Below, piece after piece: positions 7,500 to 16,185 of a stretch of 34,495 nt of DNA; position 1 is the first letter of the stretch, and the number at the start of each line of letters is the position of its first letter. Origin of the DNA: CAZGHF01 sp964525595 (GTDB lineage: Bacteria; Patescibacteriota; Minisyncoccia; UBA6257; GWB1-50-10); contig CAZGHF010000006.1 of the NCBI GenBank assembly GCA_964525595.1, positions 1 to 34,495 on the forward strand. Direction: 5' to 3'. Under the pieces are notes generated by a model. The model was not told where the DNA came from. It was given only the letters and a program-made list of their open reading frames with translations, and made no database searches. The position numbers were made by a program, and so were the translations under genes.

Positions 7500-10400
7500 C
7501 TAGTTCGAGTTGCTTCGAGTGAACGTACTAAGCGAAGCCGGTTTTACGACGTAGACACCGTTAGCCCAGTCGCTTGAGGTCTGGTTGTGGTTCGTGGTTG
7601 CACGATCCGACCAAACGAAAGCGTTGTCCGAGCTGTCGAGTGTTGCATCTGCAGCGAGAGTTGTTGAGGCGTTCTGCCCAACCGTCCGAGTCACCGCATT
7701 TGCGATGTTATCCGTTGAAGAGTCGTTGTGAAGAACTATCTTCGAAGTCAACGTTTCGGTTTCGTTAGCCGTACCGAATTGAAGCGCTGTTGCATTCAAC
7801 TTCACGATATACTCATAGTAGTTGCCTGAGGAAATGTGCTCCGGCGTGATTAGCTGGAGAATAACCGAGGCAGCCGCACCGGCGGTCAAGTCAAGAGAAC
7901 TTGAGGTCGGCGACTGAGTTGCAATATCAAGAGACGCAAACGGCGAAACTCTGTCAACTGAAAGAACTGCGTCGGTCCCCGAAGCGTTGGTAAGCTGAAG
8001 CTGAAGACCTATGCTTGCCCATTCAACGTCGTTGTTGTTGGCAGTTACCTTAAACCTTGCCACTTCCAAGTCGGTAAGCGTTGGAAGAGTGATAGCCGAC
8101 AAGGACAGCGTCGTAATTGACGGGTAGCTCTTGTAGACCACTTTCTCCCTGCTTGTCACCGACGCACCTGAAAGAGTGGTTATGGTTGAGACCGCACCTG
8201 ATGCTTCAAAACCGGATTCTCTCACGTGGACGTAGATTTCGTCACCCGTGTCAGCACCGGCTGTGATGCTGTTCATGTCGGCTTTCACGACAAGTTTCTT
8301 AGTGGAATCTTTGGCAATTGTCCAGTCAAGATTCTCAATCGTGATGATGCCGGTTACCGGGTCAGGAATGTATCCTGACGAGGAACCGACTGCAGCACCT
8401 CCGCCCTCGTAGAGATAGACGCCAAGAATGTTGTCTAACGGCTCGGTTGAGGCAGAGGAACTGGCTGTATCGTCGTCCAACTGAACGTTAAGTTTATTCA
8501 CTATCATCGCCTCGTTGGCGGCGGTAAAGTCAAACTTACCCAAAACCACACGGTTCGGACTTGAAGCGTTGGCACTTGCCACAATTACACCCGCCTCGGA
8601 TTCGGTGTCATCAGCCGCTCTGGCGACTGTAACCGAACCGCCGGAGAGAAGCTCAATCTTCACTCCAGCCGCGTTGTTTACAGCAGAACCGCTCAAAGTC
8701 GGCGAGTTGCCGTCCGAGTCAAGCGACGTAATGTCGGTTGAGGTGTCTGCTACCACAACGGCGTAAACCTGGCCCGAGGTGGCCGAAGAAGAAAGGTTAG
8801 CTTTCACTACCACATTCTTCGTGTCACCTTTGGCAATGGTGAAGTTCAGGTTCGAGAAAGTAATGGTTCTCGGTGTGCCGCTCGTGGTCCATGACTTAAT
8901 GTCAGAGATGCGCGAGCCGCTCAAACCTTCATAGAGAGCCACACTTTGAACATCCGAAGCCATTTCGGACAGTGAACCGGAAGTCGCCGAAGCGCTTACC
9001 TTAATGCTCGTCACGGTAATGGTATCGGCACTTGCCCGCAAGCTGATACCAAGGAACGGAATATCACTTGTTCCCTTCACAAAGCTATCAGATGCCGGCA
9101 GTGTTGCCGCAGCAATCGTAAGCGTTGGCGCCTCTAGGGTAAGAGTATTACCCGCAACACCATTTGGAACGACATCGGCGTTAGCCAAGAACGTGTTGTT
9201 GTCAACGTTTTTCAAGTCAGTTGAAGCCGTAAAGGCGGCAAGCGTGACCTGGATGGTTTCACCGTTTAGCCAGTTGGTGTCAGTGTCACCAGTCACTTTG
9301 TAGTGCTTGATAACTCCTGCCGGAATGGTGAAGTCATCAGTCATTACGGTGGAACCGGTCGCATCATCGGTCGGACCGGAAACAACTACACCGGAGTCAA
9401 CGTCAACGACTTTGAAGTCGTCAACACCAGCCTGGGTGGTTGAAGCCGTTACCGTGAAGCGAAGGTTTCTTACCTCGATGTTTGAGATAGCAGAAGCCTT
9501 GAATTCAAAGAGCGTAATGTCTTTGACATTCTTGGCAATGTTACCGGCATTAGGACCGAGGAAAGAGATTACCAGTGAACTGGTTTCAAGCGTCAGAGCG
9601 CTGTCGGACCGGTAGAGGGCCGCACTGTTGATGTCGGTTATGACCACAGTTGCGCCGTAACCGTACTGGTTGCCGACGGCGAGGATGTCAGTTGCCTCTT
9701 CAAAGTAGAAGATAAGGGTTTCCGACGTACCGCTTCTGGCACCAGCGTCAATGTCAACATGAACGCTAAATTGGCGGTTGTCGCCTTTCAGCAATTCATA
9801 AGGCGTTGTCAAGTCAAAGACAACGAGATCGTTGACATTTACTCCTGTCGCTGTGGCAAGAGTATTGCCGGACAGCAAGTCCTTAAGAACGAGGCTAGAG
9901 AGCTCAGAACTGGAAAGTGCTCCTCCGTAGAACACGCTGATCCGACTGACCTTCATGTCCTCGTCAGCAGTCGTAAGTTTGAAGCGGAACACTTCCGCGT
10001 CTGCCTGACCGACTGAAGGATTGGACAATCCATCACTCTGGTCTCTAGCAGTAATCGTTCCCGCCGAAGCACCGGAGATGCCAAATTCATTTCCGGATAT
10101 CGGAAGGCCGGTTACCGTTTCTGCCGTGCTCACCGAAATAACCCGGAAAGCGTTGTAGTCACCTGGAGTAGCAGTGGCTGAAACATCACCCACCACTCTT
10201 AAGGTAACAACGCCGTTAATAGCCAAGTTCAAGCCGGTAAAGTTTGCCTCGTGAGTTGAGGAGTTAACAGAACGACCGGAGGTCAATCTCTCGCTTCCCC
10301 TGTAAAGGTAAACGTTAGAGAAGTCAGTTGTCTTACCAGCGCCGGTTCGCTTTACGGTAATGTTACTTACCGTACCGCTGCCGGCGACGTTGAATTTCAA

Positions 10401-10991
10401 CATTTCAACGCCAGCGGCGCCCCCGGGTAGGATGCTTGCTGCTGGATTGTCAGCTGCCAAGGTTACCGCTAAACCGGTTGCAGGAATGGAAACACCGGGA
10501 ACCGTTGTTACAGTTCCGCCGGTTGTTCCGGCAACAGCTGTGTACTTAGCCCTTGAAATAGGACCGAAGTAACCTACTGACGGGGTAACACTATTGGCTG
10601 CCTGCCAGCTGGCAACGGCTGACTGGGTAAGAGTTCCAAAGTAAGTGGTCTCATTACCCACCGAACCGACGCCGGTTGTGGCAACCGGGTAACCTGCCGC
10701 GTTCAAGTACTGCTGTAAGCACTTTACGTCATCGCCTGTTGAACCAAGAGTGAGGCTCTTAGTAAAGGAACAAGCGGTCGCAGTTGTGCCACCCGTCGAA
10801 GGCGTACCGCCCGAAAGGGAGGTTCGAACATTCGCAACGGTGGCTGCGTCAGCAGCACCAAAAGACTCAAGCAGGGTTATGATAGCGTCAATCTGATTTT
10901 GAGTTAATGCAGCTGAAGCGGCACCTGTCATTGAGACTGCTACCACTACAGTTATACCTATCGTTGCAATCTTTTTTGTTAATTTACTCAT
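7500..10991 (-). CDS. Large exported surface protein with peptidoglycan-binding domain and repeated beta-rich modules
   Basis: This 1163-residue protein starts with a classical signal peptide (charged MSKLTKK, hydrophobic core, likely cleavage after GAASA at about residue 27). Residues 78-152 form a PG_binding_1 domain (LGSTGDDVKCLQQYLNAAG, then YFGTLTQSAVASWQ and YFGPISRAKY). The rest is made of about six repeats of 110-140 residues with a shared pattern. Each has an F-containing strand, a V..I.V strand, then L/VYLYEG-type and TFSNLNFTIAKGDTKNVVVKANL-type strands, near residues 190-310, 320-440, 475-600, 630-750, 785-910 and 950-1085. Composition is rich in Ser, Thr, Ala and Val and nearly free of Cys. 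It is probably the main cell-surface or S-layer-like protein, held to the wall by its N-terminal domain. It stands alone with a long leader and its own strong terminator. Family identification is good; the exact function is not known. Confidence 0.88.
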   Translation of the reverse strand: MSKLTKKIATIGITVVVAVSMTGAASAALTQNQIDAIITLLESFGAADAATVANVRTSLSGGTPSTGGTTATACSFTKSLTLGSTGDDVKCLQQYLNAAGYPVATTGVGSVGNETTYFGTLTQSAVASWQAANSVTPSVGYFGPISRAKYTAVAGTTGGTVTTVPGVSIPATGLAVTLAADNPAASILPGGAAGVEMLKFNVAGSGTVSNITVKRTGAGKTTDFSNVYLYRGSERLTSGRSVNSSTHEANFTGLNLAINGVVTLRVVGDVSATATPGDYNAFRVISVSTAETVTGLPISGNEFGISGASAGTITARDQSDGLSNPSVGQADAEVFRFKLTTADEDMKVSRISVFYGGALSSSELSSLVLKDLLSGNTLATATGVNVNDLVVFDLTTPYELLKGDNRQFSVHVDIDAGARSGTSETLIFYFEEATDILAVGNQYGYGATVVITDINSAALYRSDSALTLETSSLVISFLGPNAGNIAKNVKDITLFEFKASAISNIEVRNLRFTVTASTTQAGVDDFKVVDVDSGVVVSGPTDDATGSTVMTDDFTIPAGVIKHYKVTGDTDTNWLNGETIQVTLAAFTASTDLKNVDNNTFLANADVVPNGVAGNTLTLEAPTLTIAAATLPASDSFVKGTSDIPFLGISLRASADTITVTSIKVSASATSGSLSEMASDVQSVALYEGLSGSRISDIKSWTTSGTPRTITFSNLNFTIAKGDTKNVVVKANLSSSATSGQVYAVVVADTSTDITSLDSDGNSPTLSGSAVNNAAGVKIELLSGGSVTVARAADDTESEAGVIVASANASSPNRVVLGKFDFTAANEAMIVNKLNVQLDDDTASSSASTEPLDNILGVYLYEGGGAAVGSSSGYIPDPVTGIITIENLDWTIAKDSTKKLVVKADMNSITAGADTGDEIYVHVRESGFEASGAVSTITTLSGASVTSREKVVYKSYPSITTLSLSAITLPTLTDLEVARFKVTANNNDVEWASIGLQLQLTNASGTDAVLSVDRVSPFASLDIATQSPTSSSLDLTAGAAASVILQLITPEHISSGNYYEYIVKLNATALQFGTANETETLTSKIVLHNDSSTDNIANAVTRTVGQNASTTLAADATLDSSDNAFVWSDRATTNHNQTSSDWANGVYVVKPASLSTFTRSNSN

Positions 10992-11064
10992 TTATTTCTT
11001 TTCTTTTCAATTATTGTTTTTCTGTGTTTTTATCGACCTATTTTTCAAGGTCGTCGACCTTTTT

Positions 11065-11078
11065 CCGGCAATTGCCGG
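11065..11078. repeat. 14-bp perfect palindrome, copy 1 (CCGGCAATTGCCGG)
   Basis: A perfect palindrome CCGGCAATTGCCGG lies 74 bp upstream of the surface-protein start codon. A sister copy that differs only in the central two bases is at 11325-11338. Confidence 0.7.
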
Positions 11079-11090
11079 ATAATTTCAGCA

Positions 11091-11161
11091 CTATTTTCTA
11101 TGCAATTTCGACCGCCTGCCGAACTAGTGAGGATCGTCGGGCAGAAGACTGCAGAAAATAG
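11091..11161. repeat. 71-bp imperfect inverted repeat
   Basis: The outer arms CTATTTTCT (11091-11099) and AGAAAATAG (11153-11161) pair perfectly. Inside, CTGCCGA and TCGGGCAG pair with one bulged base. It would form a long cruciform in DNA or a long hairpin in the minus-strand leader RNA. Confidence 0.55.
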
Positions 11162-11180
11162 GATTAGTGTCTATATAATA

Positions 11181-11220
11181 AAAATCCCGCTCGTAGAGCG
11201 AGACAATGGCGCTTTGCGCC
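11181..11220 (-). terminator. Possible intrinsic terminator with two hairpins
   Basis: Read on the minus strand, GGCGC-AAA-GCGCC is followed by CGCTC-TAC-GAGCG and then GGATTTTTATT. The second hairpin plus T-run could end transcription from the clpB/membrane-protein operon. It lies about 220 bp beyond that operon's last stop, so the assignment is tentative. Confidence 0.4.
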
Positions 11221-11324
11221 AAACAATTGACTTTTGACACTTACAACAGCCGACCAACTATCAATGGTCAACGGTCAGCGGTCAAATATCACCAATTGGC
11301 TTAGCCTCACTCTAAGCCCCCTAT

Positions 11325-11338
11325 CCGGCAGCTGCCGG
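11325..11338. repeat. 14-bp perfect palindrome, copy 2 (CCGGCAGCTGCCGG)
   Basis: The second copy of the CCGGCANNTGCCGG palindrome is identical to the copy at 11065-11078 except for the central dinucleotide. Confidence 0.7.
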
Positions 11339-11441
11339 CGGGATTTACATACATAATAGGCAGGTGAATGTTAAAAAGCAAGCTGTGGATAAATCCGTTT
11401 TCTCCCTACCTTAACAATATAACGATTTCTGAAGGGAAGCG

Positions 11442-12188
11442 TTACCACCTGGAGGCGGCAAAAATTGCTATCGTAAGAACCGCAAAAAAGGTGGTTTGCC
11501 TCATCGCAAAAGAGAAATTAAGATTCCCCTTCGCGGAAGAGACAACTATGTCCTTCCCTAAAATAAGAAAGATAGCCAGAAAAGCGGCGGCATTTACAAA
11601 TCCGAGAGGCAGAAACTGCAAAACATAGAAAAATTCCAAGCTAATAAAGCTTAAAATTCCGCTATAAAGAGTTGTTCGCCGCCCTCCCGGAAGGCCAAAA
11701 AAAACGAAAGACTCTCTTAAAATCAAGAAGACAGAAAAGAATAAAATCACCCCTAAAATCCAGAAATTTTCCGGGCCGCGAGCAAGATAGAAAAAAAAGA
11801 GGAGAAGACTGATAAGAAAAGCGGTATTGAAAACGCTATAAACCAAAAATCTTTCCTTGAAGAAAAGATTGACGAGTCCCAGCATAACGAAAAATAAAAC
11901 AGCGAAAACGAGAACAAGTGCCGCAAGTCCCGGCGTTAACGGGTTTATAAACCCAGCCGCCGCCAGAAATAAAAGAGGTAAAAGCAAAAAAGAGATTTTT
12001 AAAAAACGCCGCTCTTCAATTTCGCGGAAGTAGATAACAACAAAAATCAAAGTCCCGACAACGACTGCGAGCGGATGAAAACCAAAACGATAAATCAGAA
12101 AAACAGCAAAAACTGCAAGAGCAGTCTCAGACAGTAATTTCCACAGCGTTTTTTCGGTCAATAGTGATTTTAACACGTGAGCCATCAT
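11442..12188 (-). CDS. Unknown polytopic membrane protein
   Basis: I do not recognise this protein of about 248 residues. It is almost entirely hydrophobic, with about eight membrane segments and short charged loops (for example YFREIEERRFLK and GLPGGRRTTLY), and no visible catalytic motif. The reading frame extends to a GTG at 12197. I prefer the ATG at 12188 (next to a second ATG at 12185), because AGAGGTG sits 6 nt before it and is one of the clearest Shine-Dalgarno sites in the window. That ribosome binding site lies inside the 3' end of the clpB-like gene, so the two genes overlap by about 60 bp and are translated from one mRNA. Coupling to a chaperone suggests an envelope role, but that is only context. 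Confidence 0.7.
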   Translation of the reverse strand: MMAHVLKSLLTEKTLWKLLSETALAVFAVFLIYRFGFHPLAVVVGTLIFVVIYFREIEERRFLKISFLLLPLLFLAAAGFINPLTPGLAALVLVFAVLFFVMLGLVNLFFKERFLVYSVFNTAFLISLLLFFFYLARGPENFWILGVILFFSVFLILRESFVFFGLPGGRRTTLYSGILSFISLEFFYVLQFLPLGFVNAAAFLAIFLILGKDIVVSSAKGNLNFSFAMRQTTFFAVLTIAIFAASRW

Positions 12189-14760
12189 TAACTTCACCTC
12201 TTATCATTTTATCAGCAAGCCCGTCGACGATTACTTTCTGAATTAGACGCTTTAAGGGTCTTGCACCGTAATCAGGATCAAAACCCTCCCGAGCGAGAAA
12301 ATTTTTAACCTTAGCCGCCACATTTATTGTCACTCCCTTTTCTTTCAATCTCTCTTCAACTTCTCTGAGTTCCAAATCAACAATGCGCCTGATGTCAGAC
12401 CTTGTAAGAGCTTTAAATACCACTATTTCGTCAAGTCGGTTCAAAAACTCCGGCTTAAAGGTTTCCCTGAGAGATTCCATTGCTTTTTCTTGAAATTCTT
12501 CCTCCCTTGAAGACGCTTCTTCTTTATCGTCCCCGGCCTTAAAGCCAAGTGATGACATTTGCCGGAAATATTCGCTCCCTACATTCGAGGTAAGAATTAT
12601 CACGGCGTTTTTGAAGTTGGCGGTTTTACCTTTACTATCGGTTAGCCGCCCATTATCCAAAACCTGAAGAAGAATGTTGAAGACCTCCGGGTGAGCCTTT
12701 TCAATCTCGTCAAAAAGAATCAAGGAATATGGCCGGTGGCGGACAACTTCGGTGAGTTGCCCTCCTTCCTCGTGACCAACATAGCCCGGCGGCGAACCGA
12801 TAAGGCGTGAGACGGTGTGACGCTCCATGTATTCAGACATGTCAACTCTAATCAGGGCTTTTTCGTCGTTAAACATGAATTCAGCCAGGGCTCGGGCAAG
12901 TTCGGTTTTTCCGACGCCAGTCGGACCCAAAAACATGAAAGAACCAGCTGGTTTGTCTTCGTCGGAAAGCCCCGCCCGCGAACGCCGAAGAGCACGCGAA
13001 ACCGCTGAGATTGCCTCCTTCTGACCGATTACCCGACAAGAAAGCTCCTCTTCAATCCGGCCCAGTTTTTTCATTTCCGACTCAAGCATCCGGGAAACCG
13101 GAATGCCGGTCCAGCGACTCACAACCGCCGCAATATCTTCCTCATCAACCGACTCTTTAATGAACTTGCCGCTCTTCTCACTTTTAAAATTTCTCTTTTC
13201 AAAAGATTTCAATTCACGCTCAGCTTTAGGAAGCTCACCATAAATAATTTCCGCCACTCGTTCCAAGTCACCATCCCGCTCGGCGACCTCGGCAAAACGC
13301 CGAAGGTCATCAACTATTTTTCTTAAATTGTGAAGACTCTCAACTGCAATTTTTTCGGCGTGCCAGCTTGCTGAGATTGCATCGTTTTCTTCCTTTAAGC
13401 TTTTCAGTTTTTTATCTACTTCTTTCAGGCGCTGAGCACTTTTCTTTGATTTGCTTTTCTCAAGAGCCGAATGTTCAATCTCGAGCCGAGTAATCTCACG
13501 CCGCAGTTTTTCAATTTGGCGGGGAATACTATCCGACTCAAGCCGCCTTGCCGCCGCCGCCTCATCAATTAAGTCGACGGCCTTGTCCGGCAGAAATCTG
13601 TCGGTAATGTAGCGAGCCGAGAGATTTACGGCCGAAACCAACGCTTCGTCGGAGATTTTCAAGCCATGATGCATTTCATATTTCTCTTTCAGTCCTCTTA
13701 ATATGTTCACGCTGTCTTCCAGATTGGGTTCCTCAACGAGAACGGGCTGAAAACGGCGTTCCAGAGCCGGATCTTTCTCAATATGTTTTTGGTATTCCTT
13801 AAGAGTGGTAGCCCCGATGGCATGGAGCTCCCCACGAGCGAGAGCCGGTTTCAGAAGGTTTGAAGCATCAACTGCTCCCTCGGCCGCCCCGGCGCCTACA
13901 ATCATGTGAATTTCATCAATAAAAAGAATTATCCGGCCGGCTGATTGCTGAATCTCCTTAATGAAAGCTTTGAGACGGTCTTCAAATTCTCCTCTGAACT
14001 TGGTGCCGGCAATAAGAGAACCTAAATCAAGCATCACTACCTCCTTTTCTTTCAAAGATTCAGGAACATCACCGGAAACTATCCGCTGAGCCAGCCCTTC
14101 CACGATTGCAGTCTTACCAACGCCGGATTCACCAATAAGCACCGGGTTGTTTTTGGTTCGCCTCGAAAGAATTTGAGTTACTCTCAGAAGCTCTTCTTCC
14201 CGACCGATAACCGGGTCAAGTTTGTCTTCTTTGGCTTTATTGGTAAGGTTTACGGCGTATTTTTCGAGAACCTGAAATTTCGTCTCTGGCGTTTCATCGG
14301 TCACCCGAACCGAACCGCGAAGCCCGGCAAGTGTTCTTATAAGAATGTCACGCCTTACTCCGAAACGGGTTAAAATATCCCGAGCAAGAGACGGCACTTC
14401 TACCAAGGCAAGAACTAAGTGTTCACAAGAGACAAACTCGTCCCGTTGACGCATCGCAATGTCAGATGCCTTATCCAAAACCCTCATCAATTCCTGGGAA
14501 AGATAAAGCTGGCTGACATTGCCGGAAGTGGTAAAAATTTTGGGCAATTTTTGGAGTTCACTATCCACCTCCTTCTCTAACTCTGACAGGTTGACATTTG
14601 CTCTAATTAACATCGGCCTAACCAGGGTGGCATCATCACCCAAAAGTGCAGAAAGAAGATGAATGGCTTTTAACTCACCGTGATTATGCTTCGAAATAAG
14701 TTCTTGAGCGTTCTGGAGCGCCTCCTGTGCTTTAATTGTAAAACGATGAAAACTAGGCAT
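12127..14760 (-). CDS. clpB: ClpB/ClpC-type AAA+ protein disaggregase
   Basis: This 877-residue two-ring AAA+ ATPase has, in order, a Clp_N double repeat (about 1-145), AAA-1 with Walker A GESGVGKT at 210-217 and Walker B LFIDE at 279-283, a long coiled middle domain (about 405-525), AAA-2 with Walker A GPTGVGKT at 612-619 and Walker B LFDE at 682-685, and the ClpB D2 small domain. The middle domain has full ClpB length and ClpB-like landmarks (SWHAEK, then GDLERVAEIIYGELPKAE), pointing to a disaggregase working with DnaK. After the AAA-2 sensor region, however, there is an extra loop containing SSLGFKAGDD (LGF at 738-740). This resembles the ClpP-docking loop of ClpC and is normally missing from ClpB. 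It could therefore be a ClpB-like unfoldase that also feeds a protease. The symbol is a best guess. Confidence 0.9.
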   Translation of the reverse strand: MPSFHRFTIKAQEALQNAQELISKHNHGELKAIHLLSALLGDDATLVRPMLIRANVNLSELEKEVDSELQKLPKIFTTSGNVSQLYLSQELMRVLDKASDIAMRQRDEFVSCEHLVLALVEVPSLARDILTRFGVRRDILIRTLAGLRGSVRVTDETPETKFQVLEKYAVNLTNKAKEDKLDPVIGREEELLRVTQILSRRTKNNPVLIGESGVGKTAIVEGLAQRIVSGDVPESLKEKEVVMLDLGSLIAGTKFRGEFEDRLKAFIKEIQQSAGRIILFIDEIHMIVGAGAAEGAVDASNLLKPALARGELHAIGATTLKEYQKHIEKDPALERRFQPVLVEEPNLEDSVNILRGLKEKYEMHHGLKISDEALVSAVNLSARYITDRFLPDKAVDLIDEAAAARRLESDSIPRQIEKLRREITRLEIEHSALEKSKSKKSAQRLKEVDKKLKSLKEENDAISASWHAEKIAVESLHNLRKIVDDLRRFAEVAERDGDLERVAEIIYGELPKAERELKSFEKRNFKSEKSGKFIKESVDEEDIAAVVSRWTGIPVSRMLESEMKKLGRIEEELSCRVIGQKEAISAVSRALRRSRAGLSDEDKPAGSFMFLGPTGVGKTELARALAEFMFNDEKALIRVDMSEYMERHTVSRLIGSPPGYVGHEEGGQLTEVVRHRPYSLILFDEIEKAHPEVFNILLQVLDNGRLTDSKGKTANFKNAVIILTSNVGSEYFRQMSSLGFKAGDDKEEASSREEEFQEKAMESLRETFKPEFLNRLDEIVVFKALTRSDIRRIVDLELREVEERLKEKGVTINVAAKVKNFLAREGFDPDYGARPLKRLIQKVIVDGLADKMIRGEVNDGSRVKITIDRKNAVEITV

Positions 14761-14856
14761 ACGAATTTTTTTTATGAAATTGCGAAATTTTACGAATACA
14801 CGAAGTAAGCAACTTTTCCCGCTTTTTTACCTTTCCGCATTTTCGTATGAAGTCTA

Positions 14857-16068
14857 TCAAAAGTTGGGCATCTCTTCAAGAATTGCCTGCAATTCGATAA
14901 CTTCCTCACCTCTTTTAACTTTCAGGGTAACAGCGTCGCCGACATTGTGTTTCTGAATAAGAAAACCGAGCGGTTTATCGAGAGAGAGTTTTTCGCCGTC
15001 CAACTCCAAAATAACATCGCTTGCTTTAAGCCCGGCTTTTTCAGCCGGCGAATCAGGTACAATGGCCGGATCTTTCTCACCGCTCTGAAGCAGTGCTCCT
15101 TCAATTTCGGAAACATAGCGAACGCCGAGGTAAGGAATTTTTATTTCACCTGTTTCCCTGACTGACTTAATATCCCGCTTAACAAGATTGACCGGAATGG
15201 CAAAACCGATATTTTGAGCACCGGAGACAATGGCTACGTTTATGCCGATTACTTCTCCCTTTAAATTAAGAAGGGGGCCGCCGGAATTACCGGGATTTAT
15301 TGCCGCATCAGTCTGAATAACACCTCGAATAGTTTCGGTGCCGAAACCGGCGCCGCTTGCCGTAATCGTTCTTGAAAGGCCGGAAATAACTCCAACCGAG
15401 ACGGTGTTGCGAAACTCACCCAAAGAGTTGCCGATAACAATCGCTGTCTGACCCAGCTTTACGGAATCAGAATCGCCGAGCTTGGCCGGCTTTAAATTTT
15501 GAGCCTCAATTTTTATGACGGCGATATCCTGAATCGGGTCTCGGGCCAAAACTTGTGCCTCATATCCCTCACCGTTGTTAGTGAGAACGGAGTATTCAGC
15601 CGCCGTATCGGCAACAACGTGTTTGTTCGTTATGATTAAGCCATCTTCGGAGATTATAAATCCGCTGCCGCCGCCAACCTCTCTTTTTTCCGTTCCTTGC
15701 TCGCAAGGCACTGTAAATTGAAAATCACTGCCAAAAAAATCTCTTATTCCCGGCGGGAAAAACTCCTGAAAAGGGTCGCGCTTGCAACTAACAATAACGG
15801 GCAAATCTTTGGTGACAACTATTGAGACAACGCTAGGGTCGGAATTCTCGACTGCCTGAATTACCGCTTCTTCGTAATCAAGAACTGGTTTGTAGAGTGG
15901 AATCTCACTTGACGGGGCATTTTCTTCCTGTTCGACCTCAACCGGCCGGAAGATTTTCAGGATATCTTCTAAAAAATTTGCCCGTGATGTCTCGGCTGAA
16001 ATCAAGGAACCGAAAACCCCTCCAATAAGGGCCGAAATAATCACTATTTTTAATAGGCTCCTGTTCAT
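14857..16068 (-). CDS. HtrA/DegP-type S1C serine protease with one PDZ domain
   Basis: This 403-residue membrane-anchored protease for misfolded envelope proteins has an N-terminal membrane anchor (about residues 6-26) and a variable linker. The trypsin-like domain carries His150 (ITNKHVV), Asp181 (DPIQDIAVIKIE) and Ser262 (NPGNSGGPLLN). A single PDZ domain (about 310-400, with PYLGVRYV and SPAEKAGLKASDVI) follows. Two cysteines (95 and 121) sit in the loop before the catalytic domain and could form a disulfide in the extracytoplasmic space. It lies just upstream of the clpB-like gene, 96 bp away on the same strand, so protein quality control inside and outside the membrane may be co-expressed. 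Its own promoter is visible and implies a leader of about 12 nt. Confidence 0.93.
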   Translation of the reverse strand: MNRSLLKIVIISALIGGVFGSLISAETSRANFLEDILKIFRPVEVEQEENAPSSEIPLYKPVLDYEEAVIQAVENSDPSVVSIVVTKDLPVIVSCKRDPFQEFFPPGIRDFFGSDFQFTVPCEQGTEKREVGGGSGFIISEDGLIITNKHVVADTAAEYSVLTNNGEGYEAQVLARDPIQDIAVIKIEAQNLKPAKLGDSDSVKLGQTAIVIGNSLGEFRNTVSVGVISGLSRTITASGAGFGTETIRGVIQTDAAINPGNSGGPLLNLKGEVIGINVAIVSGAQNIGFAIPVNLVKRDIKSVRETGEIKIPYLGVRYVSEIEGALLQSGEKDPAIVPDSPAEKAGLKASDVILELDGEKLSLDKPLGFLIQKHNVGDAVTLKVKRGEEVIELQAILEEMPNF

Positions 16069-16086
16069 GTGCTAGTGTTGTCTAAA

Positions 16087-16116
16087 ATTATAAGTGAAGC
16101 TCAATGCGAAATGCAA
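16087..16116 (-). promoter_or_regulatory. Predicted sigma-70-type promoter of the htrA-like gene
   Basis: On the minus strand TTGCAT (16111-16116) and a perfect TATAAT (16087-16092) are 18 bp apart. The transcription start would be near 16080, about 12 nt before the start codon. An 8-bp inverted repeat (GCTCAATG at 16099-16106 and CATTGAGC at 16132-16139) overlaps the promoter and could be an operator. Confidence 0.6.
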
Positions 16117-16185
16117 TAATTTTAGTTACAACATTGAGCATTCCGAGCGAAGCGAGGAGCTACATTAAAGGGAAATTCAGACAAA

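Larger units (their letters stand above)
10992..11441. other. Hairpin-rich spacer upstream of the surface-protein gene
   Basis: This is a 450-bp spacer without a convincing gene. It holds several inverted repeats, listed separately: two 14-bp palindromes of the form CCGGCANNTGCCGG, a 71-bp long-range inverted repeat, and two small hairpins. It also has short tandem-like GGTCA units around 11264-11285. Because the surface-protein mRNA starts in this spacer on the minus strand, part of it is likely its untranslated leader. A plus-strand ORF starting near 11368 runs antisense into the membrane-protein gene and is not credible. Confidence 0.5.

Noticed and set aside
8515..9615. Plus-strand ORFs inside the surface-protein gene
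   Set aside because: They are antisense shadows produced by the Val/Ser/Thr-rich repeat coding; they have no start signals.
11368..11628. Plus-strand ORF in the spacer near the surface-protein gene
   Set aside because: Two thirds of it is antisense to the membrane-protein gene, and its composition looks like a shadow of that gene.
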